Assembly (NCBI RefSeq): GCF_008831285.2
Contig: NC_045138.2
Span: forward strand, 5,051,205 to 5,115,204
Source: Nymphaea colorata
Lineage: Eukaryota; Streptophyta; Magnoliopsida; Nymphaeales; Nymphaeaceae
Direction of reading: 5' to 3'
Length of the DNA stretch: 64,000 nt
The notes under the pieces are model-generated. The model ran no database searches and was not told the origin of the DNA. It saw only the letters and a list, made by a program, of their open reading frames with translations. Shown here piece after piece: positions 48,384 through 59,039 of the stretch (position 1 is its first letter; every line of letters starts with the position of its first letter). Both the position numbers and the translations under genes were made by a program.

Positions 48384-51300
48384 ATGGATGAAAGAAATTC
48401 TTCTACTCCTCTCCCTAAACTTACTTCATCAAACTATGTTTCTTGGGCAAAAACTATGGAACATTTCATTAGAAGTAAAGGCTTATGGGGACTTGTTGAT
48501 GGATCTAAAAGTGAACCTCAATTAGTCCTAACCAAAACCATAGATGGTAAAGCCCAAGAACTAGATTGAGTGGAAAAAGACAAGGTCATGAGTGAATACG
48601 AGAGAAAATGGGAAGAGTGGAAGATAGGACATCACAAGATTATCACTTGGATTATTGCTTGTGTTGATACAACTATGGGCCAAATAGCAAAACATAATTT
48701 TGCTCATGATGCTTGGGATTTCCTCAAGAAAACCCACACTATGAAAGATGTGGCTTACATGTACAATCTTCAAATGAAGATTGCAAGTCTCCAACAAGGG
48801 GATAAGTCCATTAAGCAATACGTTGGAGAAATGGAGCAATTATGGGACGAACTTGCCCTATTTGAACCTGAATGGTATGATCCAAGAGACATTGGAGTGA
48901 GGGAAAAACAAATCAAAAGAGAAAAATTTTATAAATTCATTCTTGGTCTTAGACCGGAATATGATGGAGTCAAAACTTCCTTGCTTCATAGACATAAGGT
49001 ACCATCTATGAATAAAGCCATAGCCGAGCTTCAAATGGAGGAGAATAGACTCAATTTTTGTAAAGAAAAGAGTGAAAGTGTTCTTGCTACTTCAAGACCC
49101 GGCGCTCATATGAGAACTTATAGACCTCCTCATTTTAATCGAAATTATGAGAATAATGGCAACAAGAAGATTATATGTTTCTATTGTCAAGAAGAAGGAC
49201 ACACTAAACCTAGGTGTCCTAAATTGAGGAGATTTGACAAAAAGACAAGTGTGGCTGGGACAATGTATGAAGAAAGCAATCGATTTGACCTAGACAAGCT
49301 TATTGATGCTCTTCAACCACTACTCAAAGGGAAAGGGACTTCTCCAACTTCCGGAGCAACGATAGCATCTACATCTTCAAGTAAGTACTCTTGGATTCTT
49401 GATTCTGGAGCTTCTTTTCATATGACCCCTTGTAGTTCATTACTTACCGAATGCACTAAGGAGGAATCGTGCCCTTTTGTTAAAACCGCCGATGGAACTC
49501 CTCTTGAAATCAGATGTGTTGGGAATATTGATCAAAATTTTGATTCAAAAGTTTTCAAAATACCAAAAGTTAGATTCATTCCCAAATTTAACTTAAATCT
49601 CTTGTCGGTTTCTCAAATAACAAATCATGGATGTGATATTGTCTTCTCACAAAATAAATTTTTGATACAGGACCATCTTTCCAAGAAGACGATTGGGGAA
49701 GGTTCTAGGAAAGATGATCTCTACTATGTTGATTATTTGGATCTTTCCAACCCAACTTGCAATGTAGTCAAGAAGAGTGACATCCAAATTTAGCATCAAA
49801 AACTTGGACATTCAAGTTTAGGAAAAATGTCTTGTATCCCTTTTTTGGAAGAGAAATGTAAAGAAATGATCTCATGTGATGATTGTATTAAAGCCAAAAT
49901 TAAGGCTTTACCTTTTGGAAATAGAAATTTTGTTGCAAAAGCACCTTTTAAGTTAGTGCATTCGGATGTATGGGGTCCCGCTCCTATTATGTCTAAAGGT
50001 GGTTTACTTTATTATGTCATTTTTGTAGATGATTACTCTCGTTATGCTTGGGTTTACTTTCTTAAACGCAAATCGGAAGTCTTTTTTAATTTCAAAAACT
50101 TTTACAACATGATCAAAACTCAATTTGATGCAAACCTTAAAATTTTTAGAAGTGATTCCGGAGGAGAATTCATTTCCAATGAATTCGAAGAATTCCTAAA
50201 GGAAAAAGGAGTTATACACCAAAAGACTTGTCCCAAAACCCCCCAACAAAACGGAATCGCCGAAAGAAAACATAGACATATTCTTGAAACAACAAGAGCT
50301 CTCCTTATATCAAAAAATGTTCCAAAAAAATTTTTGGGCTGAAGCAATTCTTACATCCATTTACTTGATTAATAGAATGCCCTCTAAAATTTTAGAAAAT
50401 ATTTCACCTTTTCAAAAACTTTTTAATTTGGAGCCAATTTATAAAAGATTCAAAGTCTTTGGTTGCAAATGTTACATTTTAAATGACAAAAATGATAAAC
50501 TTTAATCTAGGGATATTCAATGTGTCTTTATTGGCTATTCCGAAACTCAAAAAGGATATAGATGCTATGATATTGAAAAAGATAAGGTCTATGTTTCTAG
50601 AAATGTGATTTTTTTAGAAGAAGAAAATGGCTTTAATGAAAATAAACCCAAGCATGAAGATGAATATTCCTTTTTATGGATAAAAGATGATGATTATGAT
50701 AATGATGATGATGATGTTTTGCACTATTCATATGATGATGCTCTAAATGAGGTTGATAACACTTCTTTTAATAGACCACCACCCAGGGATGTAATAGTTT
50801 ATGAGAGAAGGTCTCAACAAAACATCCAAGAGTCTCAACCTACTCTTAGGAGATCTGAAAGAGATATTCATCCACCTCAAAAATTTGTTTCCTACGAGTC
50901 TTTTTCTCCAAAACATAGAGCTTGCTTATTAGCTATTCACTCTCTTGATGAACCTTCATCCTATGTTGAAGCCAAAACTAACCCACTTTGGGTTGAAGCC
51001 ATGAACAATGAACTTAAAGCCCTTGATGATAATAAAACTTGGGACATTGTGTCTCTTCCTATCGGGAAAAAGACAATAGGATGTAGGTGGGTTTACAAAA
51101 TCAAAACTAGAAGTGATGGATCTATTGAAAGGTATAAAGCTAGACTTGTTGCCAAAGGATATGCCCAAGAATATGGGATTGATTACGAAGAAACTTTTGC
51201 CCCTGTCGCTCGTATGACCTCTGTTAGAGCTCTTATTGCTGTTGCTTCTATTAAACAATGGTCCATATATCAATTGGATGTCAAAAATGCTTAGGTATAC

Positions 51301-52446
51301 ATGGACTCACCCCCTGGGCTAGATGTACCTAAAGGCAAAGTTCTTTATCTCAGAAAGGCATTGTATGGTTTGAAACAAGCTCCAAAAGCTTGGTTTGATA
51401 TGTTTAGCAATGTTATGTTTAAACAAGGTTTTAAATCATGTTTTTCTGACACAGCTATGTTTGTTAAAAACACAACTATAGGTACAATTGTGTTGCTTTT
51501 ATATGTAGATGATATGATTATTACAGGTAATGATGCCAACGGAATTATGCAGGTAAAGACTTTCCTTAAGAATGAATTTGAAATGACTGATTTGGGTAAA
51601 CTAACATATTTCCTTGGTATTGAAGTTGCTTATAGTAGAAGAGGATACTTGCTCTCACAAATGAAGTTTGCCAATAACATTATAAGCAGATCAGGAATCA
51701 CTGATGACAAGGTGGTGGACACTCCTGAAGCTTTAGGAGTAAAGATGAAGATTGATGATGGAGAAATTCTAGAAAATCCCACCCCCTTTCGTCAATTGGT
51801 GGGAGCTCTCACATATTTATCCATCACAAGGCCTGACATATCACATGTTGTACATGTTATAAGTCAGTTTCAACAAAGACCCACTTCATTACACATGGGA
51901 GCTGCATTGAGGATTGTTCGATATGTCAAACACACTATCACTAAGGGACTTTTTCTATCCTCCTCATCAAACTTGAATATGATTGCTTATACTGATGCTG
52001 ATTAGGGTGGAGATCCTAATAATAGGCATTCCACCACCAGTTTTTGTGTTTTTCTAGGTGACTCTCTCATTTCATGGAGATGCAAAAAACAACATAAAGT
52101 CTCTTTATCTTCAACTGAAGCAGAGTATCGTGCAATGGCTACCACCACCATGGAGATTGTATGGTTGAAAAGCTTATTGAAGGACATTGGAATTGACCTC
52201 AATGAAGCCACCAAGCTCTGCTGCGACAACAAAAGTGCCATCTATATTGCTAGCAATCACACTTTTTATGAAAAGACAAAACATATTGAAATGGATTGTC
52301 ACTATGTGAGAGAGGAATATCTTAGCCGAACAATTGATCTATCTTTTGTCCCTTCTGAATATCAACTTGGAGATTTCTTCACCAAAGCACTAGCTTCCGC
52401 AAGATTCCAGTTTTTTCTTGGCAAACTTTCGGTGATTACACTGTAA
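48384..52446 (+). pseudogene. Copia gag-pol polyprotein, inactivated
   Basis: Domains in order: gag from ATG 48384 (SSNYVSWAKTMEHFIRSKG; zinc knuckle CFYCQEEGHTKPRC, CX2CX4HX4C); protease DSGASFHMT (about 49400); integrase (HQKLGHSS and CDDC zinc site; HSDVWGP, SDSGGEF and GIAERKH for the DDE residues); reverse transcriptase (RWVYKIKTRSDGSIERYKAR; YVDDMIITG); RNase H (SSTEAEYRAM; CDNKSAI). Lesions: TGA 48567-48569; TAG 49791-49793 replacing the Trp of WHQKLGH; a 1-nt frameshift near 50320-50335; TAA 50503-50505; TAG 51292-51294 where about nine codons between DVKNA and VYM seem deleted; TAG 52003-52005 replacing the Trp after YTDAD. The last stop is TAA 52444-52446. Confidence 0.93.
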
Positions 52447-52450
52447 GTTT

Positions 52451-52459
52451 GAGGGGGGG
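52451..52459 (+). other. Polypurine tract
   Basis: GAGGGGGGG lies directly before the 3' LTR, as expected for plus-strand priming. Confidence 0.9.
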
Positions 52460-52966
52460 TGTTAGAATTTATAATGTAAGTATACATACATGTTTTTGTA
52501 TCTACTATCATATATCTTAAACTCCTAGCAGTTTGATGTATGATTTGTATATATAAATGTATGTGTGTTTGCATATGACTTTTTGTAACTTTTTGTATTT
52601 ATTTTGTCTTTATTTTTCATGCCTTTTTCTAAACCTTTTTCTTTTCCTTTTTTTATTAAGAAAGGAAGTAGCTGTTGGGAGTTCCCAACGGCTAGAAATC
52701 TAGCCGTTGGGAGCCCCAACAGCCACTTCCTCTTCCTCTTTTCTTCCTCCTTTCTTATATACTTCCTCTACAAATAGGGCACTTGGGACCTTTGTTCTTT
52801 TAAGGCTTTTTGGCCTCTCTTGTGTATTCTTCTCTTGAGATTAATATATTTGGTATCTTCTCCTCAAGTTTGAGGTTTGGCTTTGCATTATCTATTGAAG
52901 TTGTTGGGATCTTCAAGAGTGCATCTCTTGAAGCATTTGTATTCTCGAATTTGGGCCTGATTTACA
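52460..52966 (+). repeat. 3' LTR of the copia element
   Basis: 507 bp. It is longer than the 5' LTR because it holds a perfect 12-bp-stem inverted repeat, CCCAACGGCTAG-AAAT-CTAGCCGTTGGG (52684-52711). The rest is nearly identical to the 5' LTR. Confidence 0.95.
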
Positions 52967-53411
52967 TATATATATATATACAACTACAATTTTGATTTGG
53001 TGCACATGATTCTGCTTCTGAATTTCTCAAACTACTTTGGAGCTTTGTTCTCCATCAAGCATATAGCAGTATGATACAAGTAAGGGGGTTTGGTTTGGGA
53101 GTAGAGCTAGAAAAAAATTTTTATGAGACATTAAATATGTAGTTAACAACCAAATCTACCTAAGTTCATGAGGTAGTAACCTGCGGCCATGGGGCTGCCC
53201 CTGCCCCGTACAACTGGACCCAAATCCACCTAAATCCAATTATAAAATTTATAAATTTAAAGTTTCAAAATATCTCCGTGGAGATTGTGCCCCACGGACA
53301 CCTCACCTAACTTGGTTTGGTCATGTCATGAAACCATGTTTCAAGTTGTTGAAACTGAAACATGCGTGCAGAAACTTTTTAAGCACCCACTATTCATATG
53401 GGCAGCACCCA
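52967..53411. other. Intergenic, no gene seen
   Basis: TA remnant of the copia target, then AT-rich DNA without a recognised feature. Confidence 0.4.
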
Positions 53412-53473
53412 GCATTAAGCATTCTGAAGGCAAACATTGGTTTTCAAGCAGCTCCTTCAGATAAGGATCATCA

Positions 53474-53514
<41 letters not shown>

Positions 53515-53575
53515 CATTAAGCATTCTTAAGGCAAACATTGGTTTTCAAGCAGCTCCTTCAGATAAGGATCATCA

Positions 53576-53637
<62 letters not shown>
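53412..53637 (+). repeat. Tandem duplication of a ~102-bp unit ending in (TA)n
   Basis: 'gcattaagcattct-aaggcaaacattgg' through 'gataaggatcatcattc' plus a TA tract occurs at 53412-53513 and again at 53514-53637, with a longer TA tail in the second copy. A partial third relative (cagcacccagcattaagcattc) lies at 53694-53715. Confidence 0.85.
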
Positions 53638-53640
<3 letters not shown>

Positions 53641-53880
53641 TGTGTGTGTGTTGCAGACAGAAAACTTCTTAAGCACCCAGTATTCTTATGCGCAGCACCC
53701 AGCATTAAGCATTCATAAAGCACTCTTACCTATTATATCAACACACGTGAATTGAATATTCTGTGCAGTGAATATAATTTTGTATAAAGAATATATTATC
53801 AACCTTTACCTAATCAAATCACAACGCAGAGCTCATTTAGAACAAGAGGTCATTTTATACATATATATATACATATATAC

Positions 53881-53915
<35 letters not shown>

Positions 53916-55131
53916 CATATGTATTGCTACTAACCTATCATGCCTCGCCTTAATGTATAAAACAAAGCCCCTCCCCGAATGAAGTCAATCAATTAACAAG
54001 TTGCACATGATGAGATCAGAGAAGCCATGAACAGAGCATATATAAGCGGTTTTGGGAGTCCATTGCTTTACACCTACAGGAAATCCTGCAAAACATCACC
54101 AAGTCCAGCCAACGTTTGCCAAAAGCTTTTTCATTTTCTTCCAGTATCCCATGCGGCTGCAAGCCGTTTCTGATAACTTTCTTAATGAGCATTAGGTCCC
54201 ATCAAGAATTTTTTTCATTAGCTCTTATACCTGTCTGAGTTATTTGGCAAAATCATCAAGCCACATTCTTCTGTTCAGTAGTCAACACGCCAACCACACC
54301 TGAAGCCAAATGATTTAGTAACCAATCATCGCCGATTCTAAGACAATTTGAATATAGACACAAAAACTATGCACTCTCAGTTTCTTCCACCTGGTTGTCT
54401 TGTTATTTGTGTTGAAAGAAGTTTCACTACAATTAGCTGCAGAATCGTTCACAAAAACACTGTTTGCTTCCTGTGCTTTCTCTTGAAAGGGACATACCTG
54501 CAAATTGTGGTGTTCTTATGACCTGCCTCAATTGACCTCAGCACTGAGTTCGATGGATCTCAACCACCTGATCATCTGCTTCGGTTTGGCACATGAAAGA
54601 TCAAGAACCACGACACAGATCTGGTGATTAGGTCGAGACATATAACAATACTATTGACTAGAAACTTAATAGCTGTTAGATTATCTAAGTTCTTTATGTG
54701 CAGAGATGTTGCAGATGGAATCTGTGATCAACCACAGAATATCCTGTGTTGAGAAGTCGCAGAGTCTTGAAAATGACAGGAACAGCAAGATTATTTGGCA
54801 TCCATGAATGTAGGATGAAGAATCATCGTCAGCTTTATAACCTCAATCTTTATGAACAAAATAAGTTCATATGAACATTTACTGTACCGAAGACCAAACC
54901 TTGATAATTAAACCTCATTGGGTTCAATGCGCTGAAAATGAGTCGAACTCGAACAGCGACTACCTTGTAAGTGAAAACCGAGTTGAGCTCAAGCTGCTGC
55001 AATCAGGCATGCAGTGGGTCTAGTTTTCAAGCCTTAGTCCAGTTCAGGAAGCCATTCCAGTCCACCAAAACCTTGGTCTTTCATGGCTATGAACTTCCAA
55101 TAAATTCTTTCATGTCCTTCTACAAGGTAAA
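53638..55131. other. Intergenic and 3' flank of the PPR fragment
   Basis: TA/CA microsatellite at 53859-53920. The remainder shows no recognised gene. Part of it may have been the PPR 3' UTR. Confidence 0.4.
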
Positions 55132-56149
55132 TCACGAAGTGGGGTTGGTGCTCACCCAACTACACCCTGCCAATTTCTTGACTCCTTTATCAGCCATAAC
55201 TTCTCTAAGTTCTATGGCTTCCTGCCACCTACCACAACCAGAATAGATATTTGACAATACAACATAAGTTCCAGACCTCTCAGGCTCTAAACCAAGAAGC
55301 CTCTGGCCTGCGGACTCAGCTAAACCTAACTCCCCATGCAGCCTGCAAGCCCCCAACAAGGCACCCCAGACTGATCCCTCAACATCCACTGGCATCCTCC
55401 TTATAAACTCGCTAGCCTCCAGTAAGAGACCTGCTGCACCGAGCAGATTAACCATGCAGCTATAATGCTCAGTCCACGGTGAAATGTTGAATTCTTTATG
55501 CATAGAATCAAAATATTTGATGCCTAATTCAACACAACCAGCTCGTGCACAAGCTGTGAGTACTCCAAGAAAGGTGATCCCATTTGGTTCCAGACCAGCC
55601 TTCAGCATATCATTGTATGTGGACATGGCTTCATTGCCACAGCCATGTGCTGCAAACGTCGAGATCATGGCATTCCAAGTGCACAACTGCTTCAGTTGCG
55701 TACTCCCAAATACTATAACGGCAGAGTTTAGCAAACCACATTTTCCGTACATGTCGATTAGTGAAGTACCAAGAAATGGAGTAATCATAATGCTTCTTCT
55801 AATCAGATAACCATGGACAGACTTCCCTTCATTAGCAGCCCCTAGACCACCACAGGCAGAAATAACACTAACCAGAGTGGCTTCATGAGGCGATAAACCC
55901 ATATCCACCATAGATTTAAAGAAATCAAATGCTTCTCTGCAGTGCCCATTCTTGGCGCAACCGTTGACCATAGTGGTCCAAGAGACGACATCTCGCCAAG
56001 GCATTTCAACAAACAGTTGGCGTGCAGAAGCCATCTTCCCATTTTTGCAGTATGCATCGAGCATTGCGTTGTGAGACACTTTATCTGGCTCAGATATTTC
56101 AACAAAAACCTGGCGGGCATCGTCTGTTTCCGCAAAAATACCATAGAAC
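55132..56149 (-). pseudogene. PLS/E-type pentatricopeptide repeat protein, 5'-truncated
   Basis: PPR proteins of this class bind organellar RNA. On the minus strand the frame is open from about 56149 to the TGA at 55132-55134. It has PPR-type repeats (HNAMLDAYCKNGKMASARQL; RDVVSWTTMVNGCAKNG; GTSLIDMYGKCG; TWNAMISTFAAHG; PNGITFLGVLTACARAGCVE). A C-terminal E domain follows (SVWGALLGACRLHGELGLAE; GTYVVLSNIYSGCGRW; KKLAGCSWV). No DYW domain is present. Reading upstream the frame continues through ETDDARQVFVEISEPDKV and then hits a TGA at 56156-56158 inside an inserted element. There is no Met start and the N-terminal repeats and targeting peptide are missing. No 5' PPR sequence is seen beyond the insertion. 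Confidence 0.88.
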
Positions 56150-57076
56150 CTATGTCACACGGATACACGGGTACGGGTATCTTACGGATACGAGTACGGG
56201 TACGCGGACAAGATAATTTCAAAATTTTAGGATACCCCGACACGGCAAATATTATATTTAAAAAAATTAAAAATAATAATGAAATAAAAAAACATGAAAT
56301 TTATAATAAAAAAACTAACGTCCCTCTTTCTTTGTCCATACTTTGTCTGTCCTCAGAGACACAGCCAAAGAAAAACCCACTTTTATTTTAAAATATTAAA
56401 ACAATTTAATTTTTAATATATATATAAAATAATGTTGATAGAAAATGAGGTTACGGTGAGTTTGCAAACAATTTAAAATTATAACCGTTTTTGTTTAAAT
56501 AACACAAAATTTAGGACCATTTTGAAATTTGTTCAAATGAAAGCTATAAAAGGCCCCTTTCGTTCGAAACCCTCATTTTCACCCTTCGTTTCTTTCTCTC
56601 TTCACTCATCCTTCTCTCCCAAATCACTACCTCCACGATCCTTCTTCTCCGGAGGCCAGCATGCCACCAGCGGCTCCAAGGCCGGCGACGTGGTAAGTAT
56701 GATGCAGCTGACCGGCTGGTGACCCGCCATGGTAGCAGGAGGATGGGTGGTGAGCCATGAAATGGTGAGTTTTTTTTTATTTTGAATCTTTATTTCTTAA
56801 TTTATTTGTTCTTTTCTCACTCTCTAGGTTTTCCCTCTAGGCTGTGGGTTGAGCGTTCTGGTGGAGGGAGACAAAATCCGGTGGATGAGATGGAATGCAC
56901 TTCAAAATAAAACAGAAGACGTAAAAAAAATCGAGGTTAAAACGGATTATAAAAGTGGTTCGGATCGGGTCTGACCCAGACCCGATCCAAAACGTATCCG
57001 GCTGTATCGCCGTGTTGGGATTCCCATGTCGACATGTCGACACCGGTACTCAACCCAATCCGTGTCGACGTGTCGA
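56150..57076. mobile_element. Chimeric element that truncates the PPR gene
   Basis: It begins CTATGTCACACGGATAC with iterated tacgggtac motifs, matching the end of the hAT-like element at 12817. The other side carries related cggctgtatcgccgtgttgg/gtgtcgacgtgtcg motifs. No matching right terminus or target duplication is found. Between them is a gene-like 5' end: TATAAAAG (56545-56552), a pyrimidine-rich leader, ATGCCACCAGCGGC (56661) and a GTAAGT donor at 56693. This may be a captured host promoter and first exon. Confidence 0.5.
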
Positions 57077-57077
57077 A

Positions 57078-58740
57078 CAGAAATAAGATCTGACTCCAAA
57101 TAAAACCGGACCGACTCCTAAACTCTGACCCGACCTGAAATAGGATAGCTAACCTAGGCGGGTTAACTAAAAGACTAGGTGTTGACTCGACTTAAGGATA
57201 GACGACACTAACGCTAACTGATGGTGGATTGTGACCACCCTCCTTAAGAAGTTGCCTGCTTTTGTAGGGCTTCCTTCCTGCTTCCTGCCGCAGCAGGTGG
57301 TGGATTGTGACCACCCTCCTTAGGAAGTTGCATACATGCTATGGTCCCTTGGTTGGTTGCGGCTTCCTTCGAACCTAGGCGAGGTAATGGTTATCATTTG
57401 AATGTTGGTTTTCCTAGTTTTGGTTATTTGTTTGTCAATGATAATTCTATAACATTTAACTCTGCTATGCACCAACTTATGCAATTACTCTTTGTAGTAT
57501 GTATGTTAAGACATTGTATTTGTTTGGATTTACAAATGGCTTGCACATGTTGTGTATTGTTCTTTATTGATATGCTTAGTATTGTAGTCATTTTTTACAA
57601 TTTTATTGTTATTTTTATAAATATAATATAATTCACAAAGTTGTTCGTGAAGCTTATGCTTCAATTAACATCACACCTCGCCTCGCCTTATCGCCTTTTA
57701 CAACATTGTTTCATTGTTCATTTCCGAATATAGTGTTGTGCAAGTGGAGAATTTTGCTTATATGCAATGGAACCATGTTACAATGCAACATGAGATTTTC
57801 TGCTGTTAGAAGGTATTGTTAGGATAAGATAGAATACTGCTTGGAAGGTTTTACTAACACAATTTACTTGAAGATAACCAATCTTTATTTGACGTTTTCT
57901 GTATAATTTTGTGATTGTTGATATAACTTGCTTGTCTTGCATTATGAATATAAAATCAAAATTTTGGTTTGCACATGTGAAACCAATGGGATGAGCGAAG
58001 CAAAGCCTATGAAGCCAGGCAAAGGGACATGAAGCGCACGCTTCATGCACCCGATGGGATTTGCGTGAAGCGTGTGACATTATTCTTCTCATCCCAAGGA
58101 GAGTAACATATATTGCAATAAAAGTGCCTTAATCATAGCCTGCAACCGCTGTGTCTAGCAGCATAAAAGCAAACAAATTGTAAAGTGAATAAAAACATTG
58201 ATAAAAAAGGTTGTCAAATAAAATAAAGGAGGCATATTGAAAATTAATCCAAAGTTGAAGATCCACTCTTAAGAATACTATATATTTACACAATAATAAT
58301 GGAAGAAATTACATTTCATCCATCAACATGAGAGGGGCTTCGCATCCGTTAAACCCTAACAAACAGGAAAATCTACAAATCCACCAACAAAAAAATGTCA
58401 CGATATACACTGCAATAAAAACATCTTACTTGAGATCCGCAAGCTCTTTCTCATCAGACGAAAAAAAAAAAAATGCTTGAAAAAACTCACAGAAGAAAAA
58501 AGCGTCATGCCACAAAGCAGCAGAGAGAAAGAGGCTGATAGAGAAAAGACCTGTAAACGTTGTGAAAGGAAAAAGGAGGAAGTAGCAAACAGTCCTGTCA
58601 AGAGTAAGGAATGCGCCCGACTGACAGCAACGATGAGAGAAGGCAGCAGCAGCAGTGATTTCTGACGGGTTTCATTTGGACAAATCATTCAGATCCGTTT
58701 TAACAACGCTACTTTTTTACTTGATTAAAACACATTCAGT
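57078..58740 (-). repeat. Right arm of the 1.7-1.8-kb inverted duplication
   Basis: Reverse complement of 41072-42892, starting 'acagaaataagatctgactcc' and ending 'acttgattaaaacacattcag'. It lacks about 115 bp present in the left arm and has its own short indels. It shares only the first part of the LTR-like sequence at 42.6 kb, so the duplication breakpoint lies inside that sequence. Confidence 0.85.
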
Positions 58741-58922
58741 TTTATTAATTCAATTTAAAATTAAAATCAAAACTAATCTAAAATGCACATAAAAATAAAA
58801 TGTCGATCTAAAGGTTTTTTTACTGAAAACGGTCGCCTTTGTTACGATTTAATCGGAAAACGGGCGAAGAAAACGAAAAGCGAATATTTCCCGCGCAGGT
58901 GGCTGAAGTGGCAAGGACCCCC

Positions 58923-58931
58923 TTATTTAAA
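58923..58931 (+). promoter_or_regulatory. Probable TATA element of KIWI
   Basis: TTATTTAAA lies 109 bp before the KIWI ATG and is followed by a pyrimidine patch (ccccctccttctcttctcc), a usual plant core-promoter layout. The transcription start would lie near 58950-58965. Confidence 0.5.
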
Positions 58932-59039
58932 CCCCCTCCTTCTCTTCTCCGCTTTCAGTAGAGTCAGCGTCGCTCTTGCCTCTCGGGGGTTTGCGTCCTG
59001 CTTTCCGAGGGTTTTTTCATCGGAGGCCGTCGATCGAAA

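Larger units (their letters stand above)
47590..52966 (+). mobile_element. Ty1/copia LTR retrotransposon, full length but defective
   Basis: A 5.4-kb element with two LTRs (TG...CA), a primer-binding site, gag, protease, integrase, reverse transcriptase and RNase H in the copia order, and a polypurine tract. Flanking 5-bp TATAT (47585-47589 and 52967-52971) fits a target duplication, although the target is a TA microsatellite. The LTRs differ by only about eight substitutions plus one indel, so the insertion is recent. The polyprotein is broken in at least six places, so this copy cannot encode its own proteins. Confidence 0.95.

Noticed and set aside
57341..57631. 96-codon frame shared by both inverted arms
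   Set aside because: It is open only because this part of the repeat lacks stops. The other arm carries the same short frame and no protein family is recognisable.
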